A stretch of DNA of 17,430 bases from Maribacter sp. (GCA_018679695.1 JAHHKH010000061.1:1-17430); one strand, 5' to 3'. Positions 1-8,562 are shown, numbered from the stretch's first letter. The notes: generated by a model not told the origin, from the letters alone. Program-made: numbers and translations.

Positions 1-1119
1 AACACCTATGATACTGACCAGAAAATCGCCTATAATAATGAAGAACGAATTTCTTATGGAGGTCTGTTTTCACAATTGGAATATGCCACTGATCAGTTCT
101 CTGCCTTTTTCCAAGGTTCCATATCAAATCAATATCACCAAAGATTTGACCTGTACCAATACGCGGATCAAGCTTTGATTGATGGCACCTCACCCCAAGG
201 TACCGATGAGCCCTTACCTGCTGGTATAACAGACGGTGTTGATTCTGAAAAAGTGAATAATTTTGGATACAATGCGAAGGGGGGATTCAGTTATAAACCA
301 ACCGATGCACATAGTTTTTATGTAAATTCAGGGTTTTATTCCCGTCAACCATACCATGATAATATTTATTTGAATTTCACCAACCAGATCAACCCTTTAA
401 CTGAAAATGAAAAGATTTTTGGTTTGGAAGCTGGTTATGGCTTCTCTAGCCCAATGTTCTCGGCCAATGTGAACCTTTACAGAACTTCATGGAAAGATAG
501 GGTTGTAACCAGCTCTGATATTGTGGATGATGTAGTTACATTCGAAACCAACTTTGGAACAGAACAGTTACACTCCGGGGTAGAATTGGATCTGAAACTA
601 AGACCCGCTCCAGGTTTGTCCTTTAATGGATTTGCCTCTGTAGGTGACTGGATTTACAAGGGTGAAGCGGTTACCCAGGTTACTGATGAAGAACGTAATG
701 TGATAAGTACCGAAACCAATGACTTTGATGGTGGTAAGGTTGGTGGTGCAGCCCAACTTTCAGGGGGACTTGGATTTGCCTATAGGATCTGTGATAGTTT
801 CTCAATTGACTCTGACTGGAGGTATTATGACAATCTTTATTCGGATGTTGGTGCAGTAAAGGACAATTTAGAATTGCCATCATTTAATCTTTTGGATGCA
901 GGGGTTACGTTCAGGATGCGTGTAGGAGCCAATAAATCAAAGCAATTGAAACTCAGGGCCAATATGAACAACGTATTTGATACGGAATATATCTCTAGAT
1001 TGTCAACGGCAAATGTGGCCGAGGCAGGTGATGAGACTTATGAGGGAATTGCAGTATCTAACCGCGGATATTTTGGTTGGGGCAGGACCTGGAATGTAAC
1101 TTTGCGTTATGATTTCTAA
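1..1119 (+). CDS. TonB-dependent receptor, C-terminal part (5' end outside window)
   Basis: This is the C-terminal part of an outer-membrane TonB-dependent receptor. The reading frame is open from base 1, so the gene begins left of the window; the first in-frame start-like codon, a TTG at 76, is internal. About 372 residues are visible. They alternate short polar turns with aromatic amphipathic strands, as expected for a 22-strand beta-barrel. Near the end is the typical receptor motif NNVFDTEY, and the protein finishes GRTWNVTLRYDF, ending in the aromatic residue expected for outer-membrane barrel insertion. The plug and any N-terminal domain are not in view, so the substrate cannot be assigned. 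The C-terminal layout (NNVFDT, then GYFGWGRTW) resembles that of the second receptor at 3623-6352 (NNVFDT, then YWYGYGRTF). A strong terminator follows directly, so this is the last gene of its transcript. Confidence 0.93.
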   Translation, partial: NTYDTDQKIAYNNEERISYGGLFSQLEYATDQFSAFFQGSISNQYHQRFDLYQYADQALIDGTSPQGTDEPLPAGITDGVDSEKVNNFGYNAKGGFSYKPTDAHSFYVNSGFYSRQPYHDNIYLNFTNQINPLTENEKIFGLEAGYGFSSPMFSANVNLYRTSWKDRVVTSSDIVDDVVTFETNFGTEQLHSGVELDLKLRPAPGLSFNGFASVGDWIYKGEAVTQVTDEERNVISTETNDFDGGKVGGAAQLSGGLGFAYRICDSFSIDSDWRYYDNLYSDVGAVKDNLELPSFNLLDAGVTFRMRVGANKSKQLKLRANMNNVFDTEYISRLSTANVAEAGDETYEGIAVSNRGYFGWGRTWNVTLRYDF

Positions 1120-1148
1120 ATTTTAGATTTGAATACTTATTGAATAGG

Positions 1149-1177
1149 AACCCTGATGGCAACGTCAGGGTTTTTTT
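1149..1177 (+). terminator. Rho-independent terminator of the first TonB receptor gene
   Basis: Stem CCCTGATG (1151-1158) pairs with CGTCAGGG (1163-1170), with one T-G wobble, around a GCAA tetraloop. Seven T follow (1171-1177), and two A before the stem can extend the pairing. It lies 31 bp after the receptor stop codon. Confidence 0.9.
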
Positions 1178-1224
1178 ATGGCCAAAAAATAGTATTTTTA
1201 ACAACTTAACTAAATGAACGAATT

Positions 1225-1683
1225 ATGGAAGAACAGGGATTGGCCTATCAATGGGCTTTGGAGTTACATTCGTATTTGGCCTACGTGGCCTTGGCGGTTT
1301 TATTTCTTGCCGTCGCCAATGCCATTATGGGCTTGGTCGGCAATAGAATGTTTACAATGGGTAAGGATTTGCGTCTTAGTCTCTTCGCCCTTATACTATG
1401 CCATTTACAACTGCTGGCAGGGTTGGTTCTCTTTTTCGTGTCTCCCAGTGGATTGAGTGCCATCCAGGAATTGGGCATGGGAGGAATGAATTCGGCTGCA
1501 CGTTTATTGGCGGTGGAACACCCCTTTGTAAATATTTTGGCAATTATACTTATCACCATAGGCTGGTCCAAACATAAAAAGTTCATGGAAGGAAACAAGA
1601 AATTCAAGAGCATAACCATTTTCTATGGGCTTGGCTTATTACTGATCTTAAGCCGTATCCCTTGGGGACAATGGTTTAACTAG
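1225..1683 (+). CDS. Small four-helix integral membrane protein, unknown function
   Basis: This 152-residue protein is almost entirely hydrophobic. Four membrane segments lie at about residues 16-38, 50-72, 98-116 and 128-146, separated by short basic loops (for example KHKKFMEGNKKFK after the third). There is no cleavable signal peptide. Histidines sit at or near helix ends (His15 in LHSYLAY, His60 in LCHLQ, His99 in VEHPF). That pattern is compatible with a b-type haem membrane protein but does not prove it. I recognise it only as a conserved-looking hypothetical protein of the type seen in Flavobacteriia. The ATG at 1225 is preferred over the ATG at 1214, which opens another frame that ends after 80 codons and lacks this coherent membrane pattern. 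It lies 76 bp before the DUF1080 gene on the same strand, with no terminator between them, so the two may be cotranscribed. Confidence 0.75.
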   Translation: MEEQGLAYQWALELHSYLAYVALAVLFLAVANAIMGLVGNRMFTMGKDLRLSLFALILCHLQLLAGLVLFFVSPSGLSAIQELGMGGMNSAARLLAVEHPFVNILAIILITIGWSKHKKFMEGNKKFKSITIFYGLGLLLILSRIPWGQWFN

Positions 1684-1759
1684 CCCATGTTCATAACAAC
1701 CTTGAATGGGGCTGTCTCCCTTACAAAATCAAAACTTCATTAAAGAATAACAATTTATC

Positions 1760-2359
1760 ATGAAAAAATTAATCGCCTTATTTCTATTGGCATTTATGTC
1801 AACTACCATTTTCTTCGCGCAAGAAAAACCTTTGTTCAACGGGAAAGACCTTACTGGTTGGACCATTTATGGGACCGAAAAATGGTATGTAGAAGACGGT
1901 CTATTGGTGTGTGAGAGTGGCCCAGACAATGAATATGGGTATTTGGCCACTGATGAACACTATAAGGATTTTACCCTTATGCTGGAGTTTAAACAAGAGG
2001 CGAACGGTAATAGTGGTGTGTTTATACGCTCTACTATAGAGGGCACTAAAATAAGTGGCTGGCAAGTAGAAGTAGCACCCCCAGGTCACAGTACAGGCGG
2101 GGTATATGAGTCCTATGGTCGTGGTTGGTTGATCAAACCTGATCCCGAAAAGGACGAGGCCTTGAAAATGGGGGAATGGAACGAAATGAAAATCAGGGTG
2201 TATGGCAATAAGTTGACCTCTTGGCTCAATGGGGTAGAAATGGTTACCATAAACGATGCGCTGATCGGAGCCGGTGAAGGCTCTATTGCCTTACAAATTC
2301 ACGACGGCGGGGGTATAAAGGTAAAATGGAGAAACATCAGAGTTGCCACTCCACAATAA
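1760..2359 (+). CDS. Secreted DUF1080 (3-keto-disaccharide hydrolase type) protein
   Basis: This is a 199-residue exported protein with a concanavalin-like beta-sandwich of the DUF1080 / 3-keto-disaccharide hydrolase family. A signal peptide (residues 1-20, MKKLIALFLL followed by a hydrophobic stretch ending FFAQ) precedes the mature start. The family hallmarks are LFNGKDLTGW (25-34), the strand containing EFK (76-78), GNSGVFIR (83-90), WQVEV (101-105) and a C-terminal strand ending IKVKWRNIRV. Family members include enzymes that cleave 3-keto-glycosides made by sugar-3-dehydrogenases and many carbohydrate-active proteins of unknown specificity. Its length fits a stand-alone single-domain member. 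The stop codon is only 3 bp from the stop of the convergent nuclease gene. No oxidoreductase partner is visible here, so the exact substrate is unknown. Confidence 0.88.
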   Translation: MKKLIALFLLAFMSTTIFFAQEKPLFNGKDLTGWTIYGTEKWYVEDGLLVCESGPDNEYGYLATDEHYKDFTLMLEFKQEANGNSGVFIRSTIEGTKISGWQVEVAPPGHSTGGVYESYGRGWLIKPDPEKDEALKMGEWNEMKIRVYGNKLTSWLNGVEMVTINDALIGAGEGSIALQIHDGGGIKVKWRNIRVATPQ

Positions 2360-2362
2360 AAA

Positions 2363-3400
2363 CTAGGGTACAGGTTTTATCAAATACATATACACTGGAA
2401 AGTGATCACTATATCCGCCTGTATAGTTCCCACCCGCATAGGTTCTAAAGGGATAGCCTTTGTACTTCCCCTTTTTTGAAAATAAGTAAGGAGCTGTGAA
2501 AACACTTGCATTCCAAAAGCGATAAGTACCATCTTCCTTTATCAAAAGGTTGGCCGTAAAGTATAATTGGTCGAATAGGTTCCATTTGTCGCGATATGCC
2601 AAAGACCCAATACCTTTTTTATATAATTTCTCCATAGGGTTGAATAGACCGTTTTCTTCCAATTTATTTTTCTTCCCCATGGTATTCAAGACTTTTTTGA
2701 GACTATCATCAACAGGGTCGTCATTCAAGTCACCCATGCTGATTATCTTTGCGGTGTGGTCGATTTTTAAAATTGAATCAATTATTCTTTTATTCAATTT
2801 GGCGGCGGCCAAGCGGTTGGGTTTGCTACGTGCTTCCCCTCCACTGCGTGAGGGCCAATGATTAACAATAAAATAAATTTGTTCATCATCCAATATTCCA
2901 CCAACCACTAATTGGTCCCGGGTATAATCCCGTTCACCTTCTTCATTAAATAATAAAAGCCTACGGCTCTGAAAAGTAGTTGGTATAAAAGCAGCTTTTT
3001 TATAAATAAGGGCAACATCAATGCCGCGTTCGTCCGGTGAATCAAAATGTATTATGCCATAATTCTTATTCTGAAGGTTAGGGTGTGCGATCAAGTCTTC
3101 CAAGACCTTTTTGTTCTCTATTTCACAAAGTCCAATAATGTCAGGTGAGGTCTGTACTTGAGGATGGCCAATCTGGGAAATGACTTTTGAAATGTTTTGA
3201 AGCTTTGCTTCATATTTTTTTTGAGTCCAATTATCTTTTCCACTTGGCGTACGGTCATCATCAAAGGTCAACGAATCGTTTTCTGTATCATATAGGTTTT
3301 CGACATTATAAAAAGCCAACGTACGTATTTTATATCTCTCTTGTGCCTGCCCGGTAAAGGTCAATAGAAATAAAATAAGAGCTGCATTTTTGGTATTCAT
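2363..3400 (-). CDS. Secreted endonuclease/exonuclease/phosphatase family protein
   Basis: This 345-residue exported enzyme belongs to the metal-dependent EEP fold (DNase I / exonuclease III / phosphatase superfamily). Residues 1-19 form a signal peptide ending GQAQE. The family motifs occur in order: FYNVENLYD (30-38), CEIEN with the metal-ligand Glu (92-96), ERGIDVALIY (124-133), the NHWPSR catalytic-His motif (180-185), GDLND (223-227) and the terminal SDHFP (331-335). All the expected catalytic residues are present, so the enzyme should be active, probably hydrolysing phosphodiester bonds of DNA or RNA outside the cytoplasm. It is divergent from the TonB receptor and DUF5689/lamin-tail lipoprotein genes, and lamin-tail domains in bacteria are known to co-occur with secreted nucleases. 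A phosphatase or phospholipase activity is possible within the same fold. Confidence 0.9.
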   Translation of the reverse strand: MNTKNAALILFLLTFTGQAQERYKIRTLAFYNVENLYDTENDSLTFDDDRTPSGKDNWTQKKYEAKLQNISKVISQIGHPQVQTSPDIIGLCEIENKKVLEDLIAHPNLQNKNYGIIHFDSPDERGIDVALIYKKAAFIPTTFQSRRLLLFNEEGERDYTRDQLVVGGILDDEQIYFIVNHWPSRSGGEARSKPNRLAAAKLNKRIIDSILKIDHTAKIISMGDLNDDPVDDSLKKVLNTMGKKNKLEENGLFNPMEKLYKKGIGSLAYRDKWNLFDQLYFTANLLIKEDGTYRFWNASVFTAPYLFSKKGKYKGYPFRTYAGGNYTGGYSDHFPVYMYLIKPVP

Positions 3401-3622
3401 TCAATTATATATTGATTCACTTTGTTTTCAAATTTGTAGCCAGTACAAGATAAATTCCATGTCTGCAAGAATTATGCAGAGTGAACAAGTATATTTAATT
3501 CATTAGAATGTCACATTGTAGGCTCATATCGGAAAGTATTAGGGAACACCTATTCACATTTCCGCATATCCTCGGAGTTCCTTTTGACATCGTATCTAAA
3601 TTATAATGCCACAAAAATTCAA

Positions 3623-6352
3623 ATGCGTCTTTTTCTTATTTCATTTATGGTCCTATTTGGTTATCAAACCATTAATGCACAAGAATTATCGATCATTTTG
3701 GGCAAGGTTGTTGACAGTAGATCAAAAGAACCGCTTTCGAACTGTACCATTGCTATCGAAGGTAAACAGGTTTCGACCAAGTTTGGGGCGGAATTTGAAT
3801 TAAGACCTCCAATATCGTTATTAGGAGCTTATATTTTGAAGGTTTCTTCGCCCAACTTTATCACTAAAAGAATTCCCATTATTTTAGAGAATCAAATACT
3901 TGATTTAGGTACAATTTATCTAGAAAAGGATATTACAATTGAAAAAGCGGATAATTTAATTACGCTTACCGATTCCGATCTGTCCGATGATGAAAGTTCT
4001 TCGATCACCCCTGGTTTATTACAAGCTTCTCGCGATGTATATTTGAAACGTGCGGCATTTGACTTTGGTCAGGCATTCTACAGGATACGGGGTTATGATT
4101 CCCAATATGGGAATGTAATGATCAATGGGATGCCAATGAATAAATTTTTTGATGGCCGTCCTCAATGGAATAATTGGGGTGGTTTGAACGATGTTACAAG
4201 AAATCAAGATTTTTCGTTTGGTCTTGAGCCTTCAGACTATACTTTCGGTGGATTTTTAGGGAATACCAATATAGATACCCGGCCTTCAGGATTGCGTCCA
4301 GGATTTCGATTTTCAATGTCCGCAACAAATAGGACTTATGTGGGAAGGGCCATGGCAACCTATACCTCATCAATATTGGAAAACGGACTCGTTTATTCCG
4401 TTTCCATGTCGCGTAGATGGGCCAAAGAGGGTTATATAAACGGCACTCTCTATGATGCTTATTCCTTTTTTGGAACTCTCGAATATCAAATTGATGCCAA
4501 TAATAGTTTATTGGCAACCGTAATATTAGCTTCGAATAGGAGAGGTCGTTCATCGGCAATTACCGAGGAAGTATTCAACTTGACTGATAATACCTATAAC
4601 CCTTATTGGGGATACCAGGACAATAAAATTCGAAATTCAAGAGAGCGGAAGATTTCAGAACCAATATTCATGCTCAATCACTACTTTTCAACAGAAAATT
4701 TCAACCTGAATACTGGAATTTCTTATCAAACAGGCATTACTTCAAGAAGTAGATTGGGGTATTATAATGCCACCAACCCTGATCCTACATACTATAGATA
4801 TTTACCTAGTTATCATATCAATAGTCCAATTGGAGCGAATTTCCTGAATGCAAACTTAGCCAAGGAAGGCTTTATGACAGACCCACAAATTTCTTGGAGC
4901 AATTTATATAAAGCAAATTCTGGTGGGAAAGCAGCATATGTTTTATACGATGATGTTATTGAAGATAATCAGTTTACTATTAATAGTATTGGGAACATCA
5001 CGGTTAATGATCATCTTCATCTTGTTTTTGGAGTTAATTACAAAAACTTGAAATCAAGTAACCATGCCAAGATAGTTGATCTTTTAGGTGCTGACTATCA
5101 TGAGGATTTGGATCCCTTTTCCAATACTGGGAATAACTTGAATGGGGATGTCCAAAAGGGTGAAGATGATATATTCAATTATCAGTATGGGATTTCTGCC
5201 AAAAATTTTGAAACGTTTGCACAGCTTGAATATTCATTTAAAAAGTGGATTGGTTTTATATCAGGAAAACACGTGAAAACGAGTTATCAGAGAAACGGGC
5301 TATTTAAAAATGAGCGCTTTCCTGATAATTCTTTAGGAAAAAGTAACATCATCCCTTTCTCCAATTTTGGGATTAAAAGCGGACTGTCATATCAGTTTAC
5401 AGGTAGGCATTGGCTTAAGCTGAATGGCGCCTATGTTACTAAGTCAACGGTTTTGCAAAATGTATTCATTAATCCAAGGGAGAATAATGAAGTTGTTCCA
5501 GAGCTCCAAAGTGAATCAATTTCCACTGTTGACTTAAATTATATTGTCCGGATGCCAAGACTCAAAGGTAGATTATCTGGTTATTATACCCGTTTTCAAA
5601 ATACCACAGATGTAAACTATTTCTATGTTGATGCGGGCGTTGGTTCTGATTTTGTACAAGAAGTAATAACCGACTTGGATAAACTTCATATGGGAACTGA
5701 GCTTGGATTGGAATATGAATTTTCTTCTTCGGTAAAACTATCAGCAGTAGCTGCTATCGGAAAATATTTATATGCCAGTGATCCCAATGTGACCATTAAC
5801 TTCGATACTGCCGATGCAGAAGAGGAATTGATAAATCTTGAAGGTAATATTGATTTGGGTGTAGCCAATATCAAGGATTATAAGCTGGCACAGGGCCCTC
5901 AAAAAGCTTTTGCGATTGGAATTGAGTACCGCGACCCAAAATACTGGTGGGTTGGGGCCACAGCAAATTATCTGGCAAATAACTATGCTAATATATCCAC
6001 GATTATCCGAACACAAAGCTTTTATATCGACCCTGAAACCGGGCAACCCTTTCCAGATGCTACGGATGAAAATGTTGCTAAGCTTTTAAATCAAAAACCA
6101 CTTGATAATTTTTATCTCCTGAACCTGGTCGGGGGTAAATCATGGCTTAAAAAAGGAAAATACATAAGTGTATTCGCAAGTATTAACAATGTTTTTGATA
6201 CGGTCTTTAGAACTGGTGGGTACGAACAAAGTAGAAATGGTAATTATGGACAAATGAAGCAGGATAATCTTAGTGGAAGTCCTTCTTTTGCCCCGAAATA
6301 TTGGTATGGCTATGGGCGTACTTTTTTTTTAAATGTTGCCTATAGCTTTTAG
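3623..6352 (+). CDS. TonB-dependent receptor with carboxypeptidase-regulatory-like domain
   Basis: This is an outer-membrane TonB-dependent receptor of 909 residues. I chose the ATG at 3623 because it starts directly on a clean signal peptide (MRLFLISF through NAQ); an in-frame TTG at 3584 would only add 13 residues before it. After cleavage comes a carboxypeptidase-regulatory-like beta-sandwich (about 23-102, beginning LSIILGKVVDSRSKEPL), then a plug-like region (about 127-222, with FYRIRGYDSQYGNVMINGMPMN), then a long barrel ending NNVFDT and YGYGRTFFLNVAYSF. It is followed after 104 bp, with no terminator, by the DUF5689/lamin-tail lipoprotein gene. This is a receptor-lipoprotein order like SusC-SusD, although the partner is not SusD. 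Opposite it lies the secreted nuclease gene. A nucleic-acid-derived substrate is therefore inferred, not shown. A nine-T run at 6322-6330 lies seven codons before the stop. Confidence 0.93.
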   Translation: MRLFLISFMVLFGYQTINAQELSIILGKVVDSRSKEPLSNCTIAIEGKQVSTKFGAEFELRPPISLLGAYILKVSSPNFITKRIPIILENQILDLGTIYLEKDITIEKADNLITLTDSDLSDDESSSITPGLLQASRDVYLKRAAFDFGQAFYRIRGYDSQYGNVMINGMPMNKFFDGRPQWNNWGGLNDVTRNQDFSFGLEPSDYTFGGFLGNTNIDTRPSGLRPGFRFSMSATNRTYVGRAMATYTSSILENGLVYSVSMSRRWAKEGYINGTLYDAYSFFGTLEYQIDANNSLLATVILASNRRGRSSAITEEVFNLTDNTYNPYWGYQDNKIRNSRERKISEPIFMLNHYFSTENFNLNTGISYQTGITSRSRLGYYNATNPDPTYYRYLPSYHINSPIGANFLNANLAKEGFMTDPQISWSNLYKANSGGKAAYVLYDDVIEDNQFTINSIGNITVNDHLHLVFGVNYKNLKSSNHAKIVDLLGADYHEDLDPFSNTGNNLNGDVQKGEDDIFNYQYGISAKNFETFAQLEYSFKKWIGFISGKHVKTSYQRNGLFKNERFPDNSLGKSNIIPFSNFGIKSGLSYQFTGRHWLKLNGAYVTKSTVLQNVFINPRENNEVVPELQSESISTVDLNYIVRMPRLKGRLSGYYTRFQNTTDVNYFYVDAGVGSDFVQEVITDLDKLHMGTELGLEYEFSSSVKLSAVAAIGKYLYASDPNVTINFDTADAEEELINLEGNIDLGVANIKDYKLAQGPQKAFAIGIEYRDPKYWWVGATANYLANNYANISTIIRTQSFYIDPETGQPFPDATDENVAKLLNQKPLDNFYLLNLVGGKSWLKKGKYISVFASINNVFDTVFRTGGYEQSRNGNYGQMKQDNLSGSPSFAPKYWYGYGRTFFLNVAYSF

Positions 6353-6456
6353 GTTATGTCATTCCGGAGCTTATGCTGGGCGTAGTCCAAGGATTCAAGG
6401 GGAAGAATTTCCATAAAAATTAGGGGAGAAAGAGTCTAAAAAATGTAGTTGTACAA

Positions 6457-7836
6457 ATGAAAAATAGTTCTAGTTCATTAGGGTTGAAAAACGTCTTGAT
6501 CTTTATTACGGTTTTAGTATTCCACGGGTGTGTGCATGACGGGAGTTTTGATCAGGTAAAGGATTTCTGTGTTCCCGATTTGGAAGCCAATGCAACTTAC
6601 TCGGAGGTCAAGAATTTATACTCCGACGAGCTTGTTCAAATCCAAGACGACCTAATAATAGAGGGTTATGTAATTTCATCGGATGAAGCAGGTAATTTTT
6701 TTGGCACACTTCATTTTCAGGATAAGCCTGAAGATCCCACTGCTGGTTTCCAATTGGATTTTGACTTAAGGGACTCCCATTTGTTTTATCCTATCGGAAG
6801 CAAGATTTTCATAAAACTGAAAGGACTTTATTTGGGCAAACAAAAAGGTGTGTTTAAACTTGGTGGAACATTCCCTTCTTTTGGAAACTTGTCAATCGGA
6901 CGGTTGCCGGCAAACGTTGTTTCTAAACACCTATTGATTTCATGTGATGAACCGGTTTCAATAAAGCCCTCGCAGATTCATCTTTCTTCCTTGGATGAAG
7001 CAATGGTCAATTCCTTGGTAGAATTAAATGATGTTGAAATCATCGAAGATGAGCTAGGTCAGGCATTCGCCAACGCAAAGGAAGAAACAGAACGATCCCT
7101 TATTGATTGTGATGACAATGGGATTATTTTATTGAATAGTGGATACTCCGATTTTCAATCTGAAATGCTCCCTGAGGGTAATGGTTCTGTTATGGGGGTA
7201 TTGATCAAGGAAAATAATGACTTTAAAATTGTAGTCCGTGGGTTGGATGACTTTGATCTTAAAGCTGAAAGATGCGAGGATCTAATCGATGAATTTTCAT
7301 CCAATTCAATTTTTATTTCAGAATTGGCCGATCCGAACAATAATTCAGGCGCGCGGTTTGTGGAACTTTACAATGCCGGAACCGAGCCTTTAACCTTAAA
7401 AGGATGGGCTTTAAATAGATATACCAACGATAATGTTGATGTCAGCTCCTCAATTGATCTATCAGATTGGACCATTAGTGGGGAAAGTACGTTGGTCATT
7501 TCACCCAACGCATCGGAATTTGAATTGGTTTATGGATTTGCTCCCGATTTGGGGGTGGGTACGAATAGTCCGGCAGATTCCAATGGTGATGATAACCTAC
7601 AATTGGTTGACCCGTTCGGAACGGTAATAGATGCATTTGGGGTTATCGGGGATGATGGCTCAGGGACCAACCATGAATTTGAGGATGGCAGGGCCATAAG
7701 GAAGGCGGTAATTCTTCAGGCAAACCCTACCTACACTTTTGGCGAATGGGAAATTTATAATGATACAGGCGCGACAGGAACCATAAACCAACCTCAAAAT
7801 GCACCAGAGGATTTTACGCCAGGGGTGAGAAATTAA
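6457..7836 (+). CDS. Lipoprotein with DUF5689 and lamin-tail domains
   Basis: This 459-residue outer-membrane-type lipoprotein starts at the ATG at 6457, which gives a hydrophobic leader ending in the lipobox VFHGC with Cys25 as the lipid-attachment site. Residues about 35-275 match the DUF5689 pattern: an OB-fold-like region around IEGYVISSDEAGNFFGTLHFQ, strand-rich, ending FKIVVRGLDDFDL. Residues about 305-420 form a lamin-tail domain (IFISELADPNNNSGARFVELYNAG, split here by family logic into an ISEL strand and an RFVELYN strand, then LTLKGWALNRY and later NLQLVDPFG and VIDAFG). The C-terminus PEDFTPGVRN is typical of the end of such domains. It is probably cotranscribed with the receptor upstream. 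The likely role is surface capture of the receptor's ligand. Association of both domain types with secreted nucleases supports nucleic acid as ligand, but this is inference. Confidence 0.85.
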   Translation: MKNSSSSLGLKNVLIFITVLVFHGCVHDGSFDQVKDFCVPDLEANATYSEVKNLYSDELVQIQDDLIIEGYVISSDEAGNFFGTLHFQDKPEDPTAGFQLDFDLRDSHLFYPIGSKIFIKLKGLYLGKQKGVFKLGGTFPSFGNLSIGRLPANVVSKHLLISCDEPVSIKPSQIHLSSLDEAMVNSLVELNDVEIIEDELGQAFANAKEETERSLIDCDDNGIILLNSGYSDFQSEMLPEGNGSVMGVLIKENNDFKIVVRGLDDFDLKAERCEDLIDEFSSNSIFISELADPNNNSGARFVELYNAGTEPLTLKGWALNRYTNDNVDVSSSIDLSDWTISGESTLVISPNASEFELVYGFAPDLGVGTNSPADSNGDDNLQLVDPFGTVIDAFGVIGDDGSGTNHEFEDGRAIRKAVILQANPTYTFGEWEIYNDTGATGTINQPQNAPEDFTPGVRN

Positions 7837-7998
7837 AAAAGTATTGCATGACTAAATACTCGTTGGCGATATCAAGGGTGTTTTCAATATAGCAAGAATC
7901 GTAATTGCTAATTCATGATAGTTATGACCTTCGTAAAATTTTCATGGTCGGATAAAATGAAGAAGTCAAAATGCCCATTTCATCGATCATTTGAACTC

Positions 7999-8505
7999 TC
8001 AAGAACTAGCCTTGGGCTTTTCAGAGTAGCCGTCACTCTGCATTGTTTTTAAGGTCTTTTCATGCTCTTTTATGTACTTTACAATGTCGCGTTGATGAAA
8101 TTGCCGTGCGAAACTTAATGCGGTTTTGCCTTTATAAGTTGCATTCAGATCCGCGCCGTTTTGCACAAGATATCGGGCCATTTCCAATTGCCCGTATTTT
8201 GCCGCATACATCAAGGGTGTTTTATCCGCACAAACGCCCTCGATATCGGCACCATTTTCAACAAAATAGCGTAATGATTTCATTGATTTCAACTTGATGC
8301 TGATCACCAAATAATTATATTTTTTGCTATCTGCCACCCCCACACATTCGTTGATGTGTTCCACGGTAATTAAATCTTTCAAATTTTCGGTATGGCCATA
8401 CTTTATACTCCAAGCGATTTTATTCGTTAATTCCTGCCCATACAATGCGGTTCCTAAGAGTGAAATTAAGGTTATTATAATGAGTTGCTTTATACCTGAA
8501 TTCAT
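7999..8505 (-). CDS. Secreted ankyrin-repeat protein
   Basis: This is a 168-residue protein with an N-terminal signal peptide (residues 1-24, hydrophobic IIITLISLLGTALYG, then QE). The body holds two clear ankyrin repeats: DKTPLMYAAKYGQLEMARYL with VQNGADLNA (about 94-122) and GKTALSFARQFHQRDIVKYI (about 126-146). A degenerate one precedes them (about 62-92, ending FVENGADIEG), with perhaps another near the mature start. The tail is short, charged and probably disordered. Ankyrin stacks bind other proteins, here presumably in the periplasm, but no partner is indicated. The convergent neighbour is the DUF5689 lipoprotein gene 162 bp away. A TAnnTTTG promoter element and a leader hairpin lie just upstream, so it is probably a single-gene transcript. 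It is distinct from the cytoplasmic ankyrin protein next to katG. Confidence 0.85.
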   Translation of the reverse strand: MNSGIKQLIIITLISLLGTALYGQELTNKIAWSIKYGHTENLKDLITVEHINECVGVADSKKYNYLVISIKLKSMKSLRYFVENGADIEGVCADKTPLMYAAKYGQLEMARYLVQNGADLNATYKGKTALSFARQFHQRDIVKYIKEHEKTLKTMQSDGYSEKPKASS

Positions 8506-8537
8506 GATTGGGATTAAACTTTGTACAAAAATCGAGT

Positions 8538-8556
8538 AAAGCGTTTTATCCGCTTT
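8538..8556 (-). promoter_or_regulatory. Hairpin at the 5' end of the ankyrin leader
   Basis: The perfect inverted repeat AAAGCG (8538-8543) and CGCTTT (8551-8556) surrounds a 7-nt loop. On the minus strand it would lie at or immediately after the start of the transcript from the promoter element at 8563-8570. A hairpin there could protect the mRNA 5' end. The role is inferred. Confidence 0.35.
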
Positions 8557-8562
8557 CCATCA

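Noticed and set aside
1682..1714. AGCCCAT / ATGGGGCT inverted repeat after the four-helix protein gene as a terminator
   Set aside because: The stem is interrupted, the loop is long and no T run follows.
3584..3622. TTG start extending the TonB receptor by 13 residues
   Set aside because: The ATG at 3623 begins a canonical signal peptide directly; the extension adds polar residues that would precede it.
4194..4559. 121-codon minus-strand frame inside the TonB receptor gene
   Set aside because: It is an antisense shadow; the plus strand is clearly the coding one.
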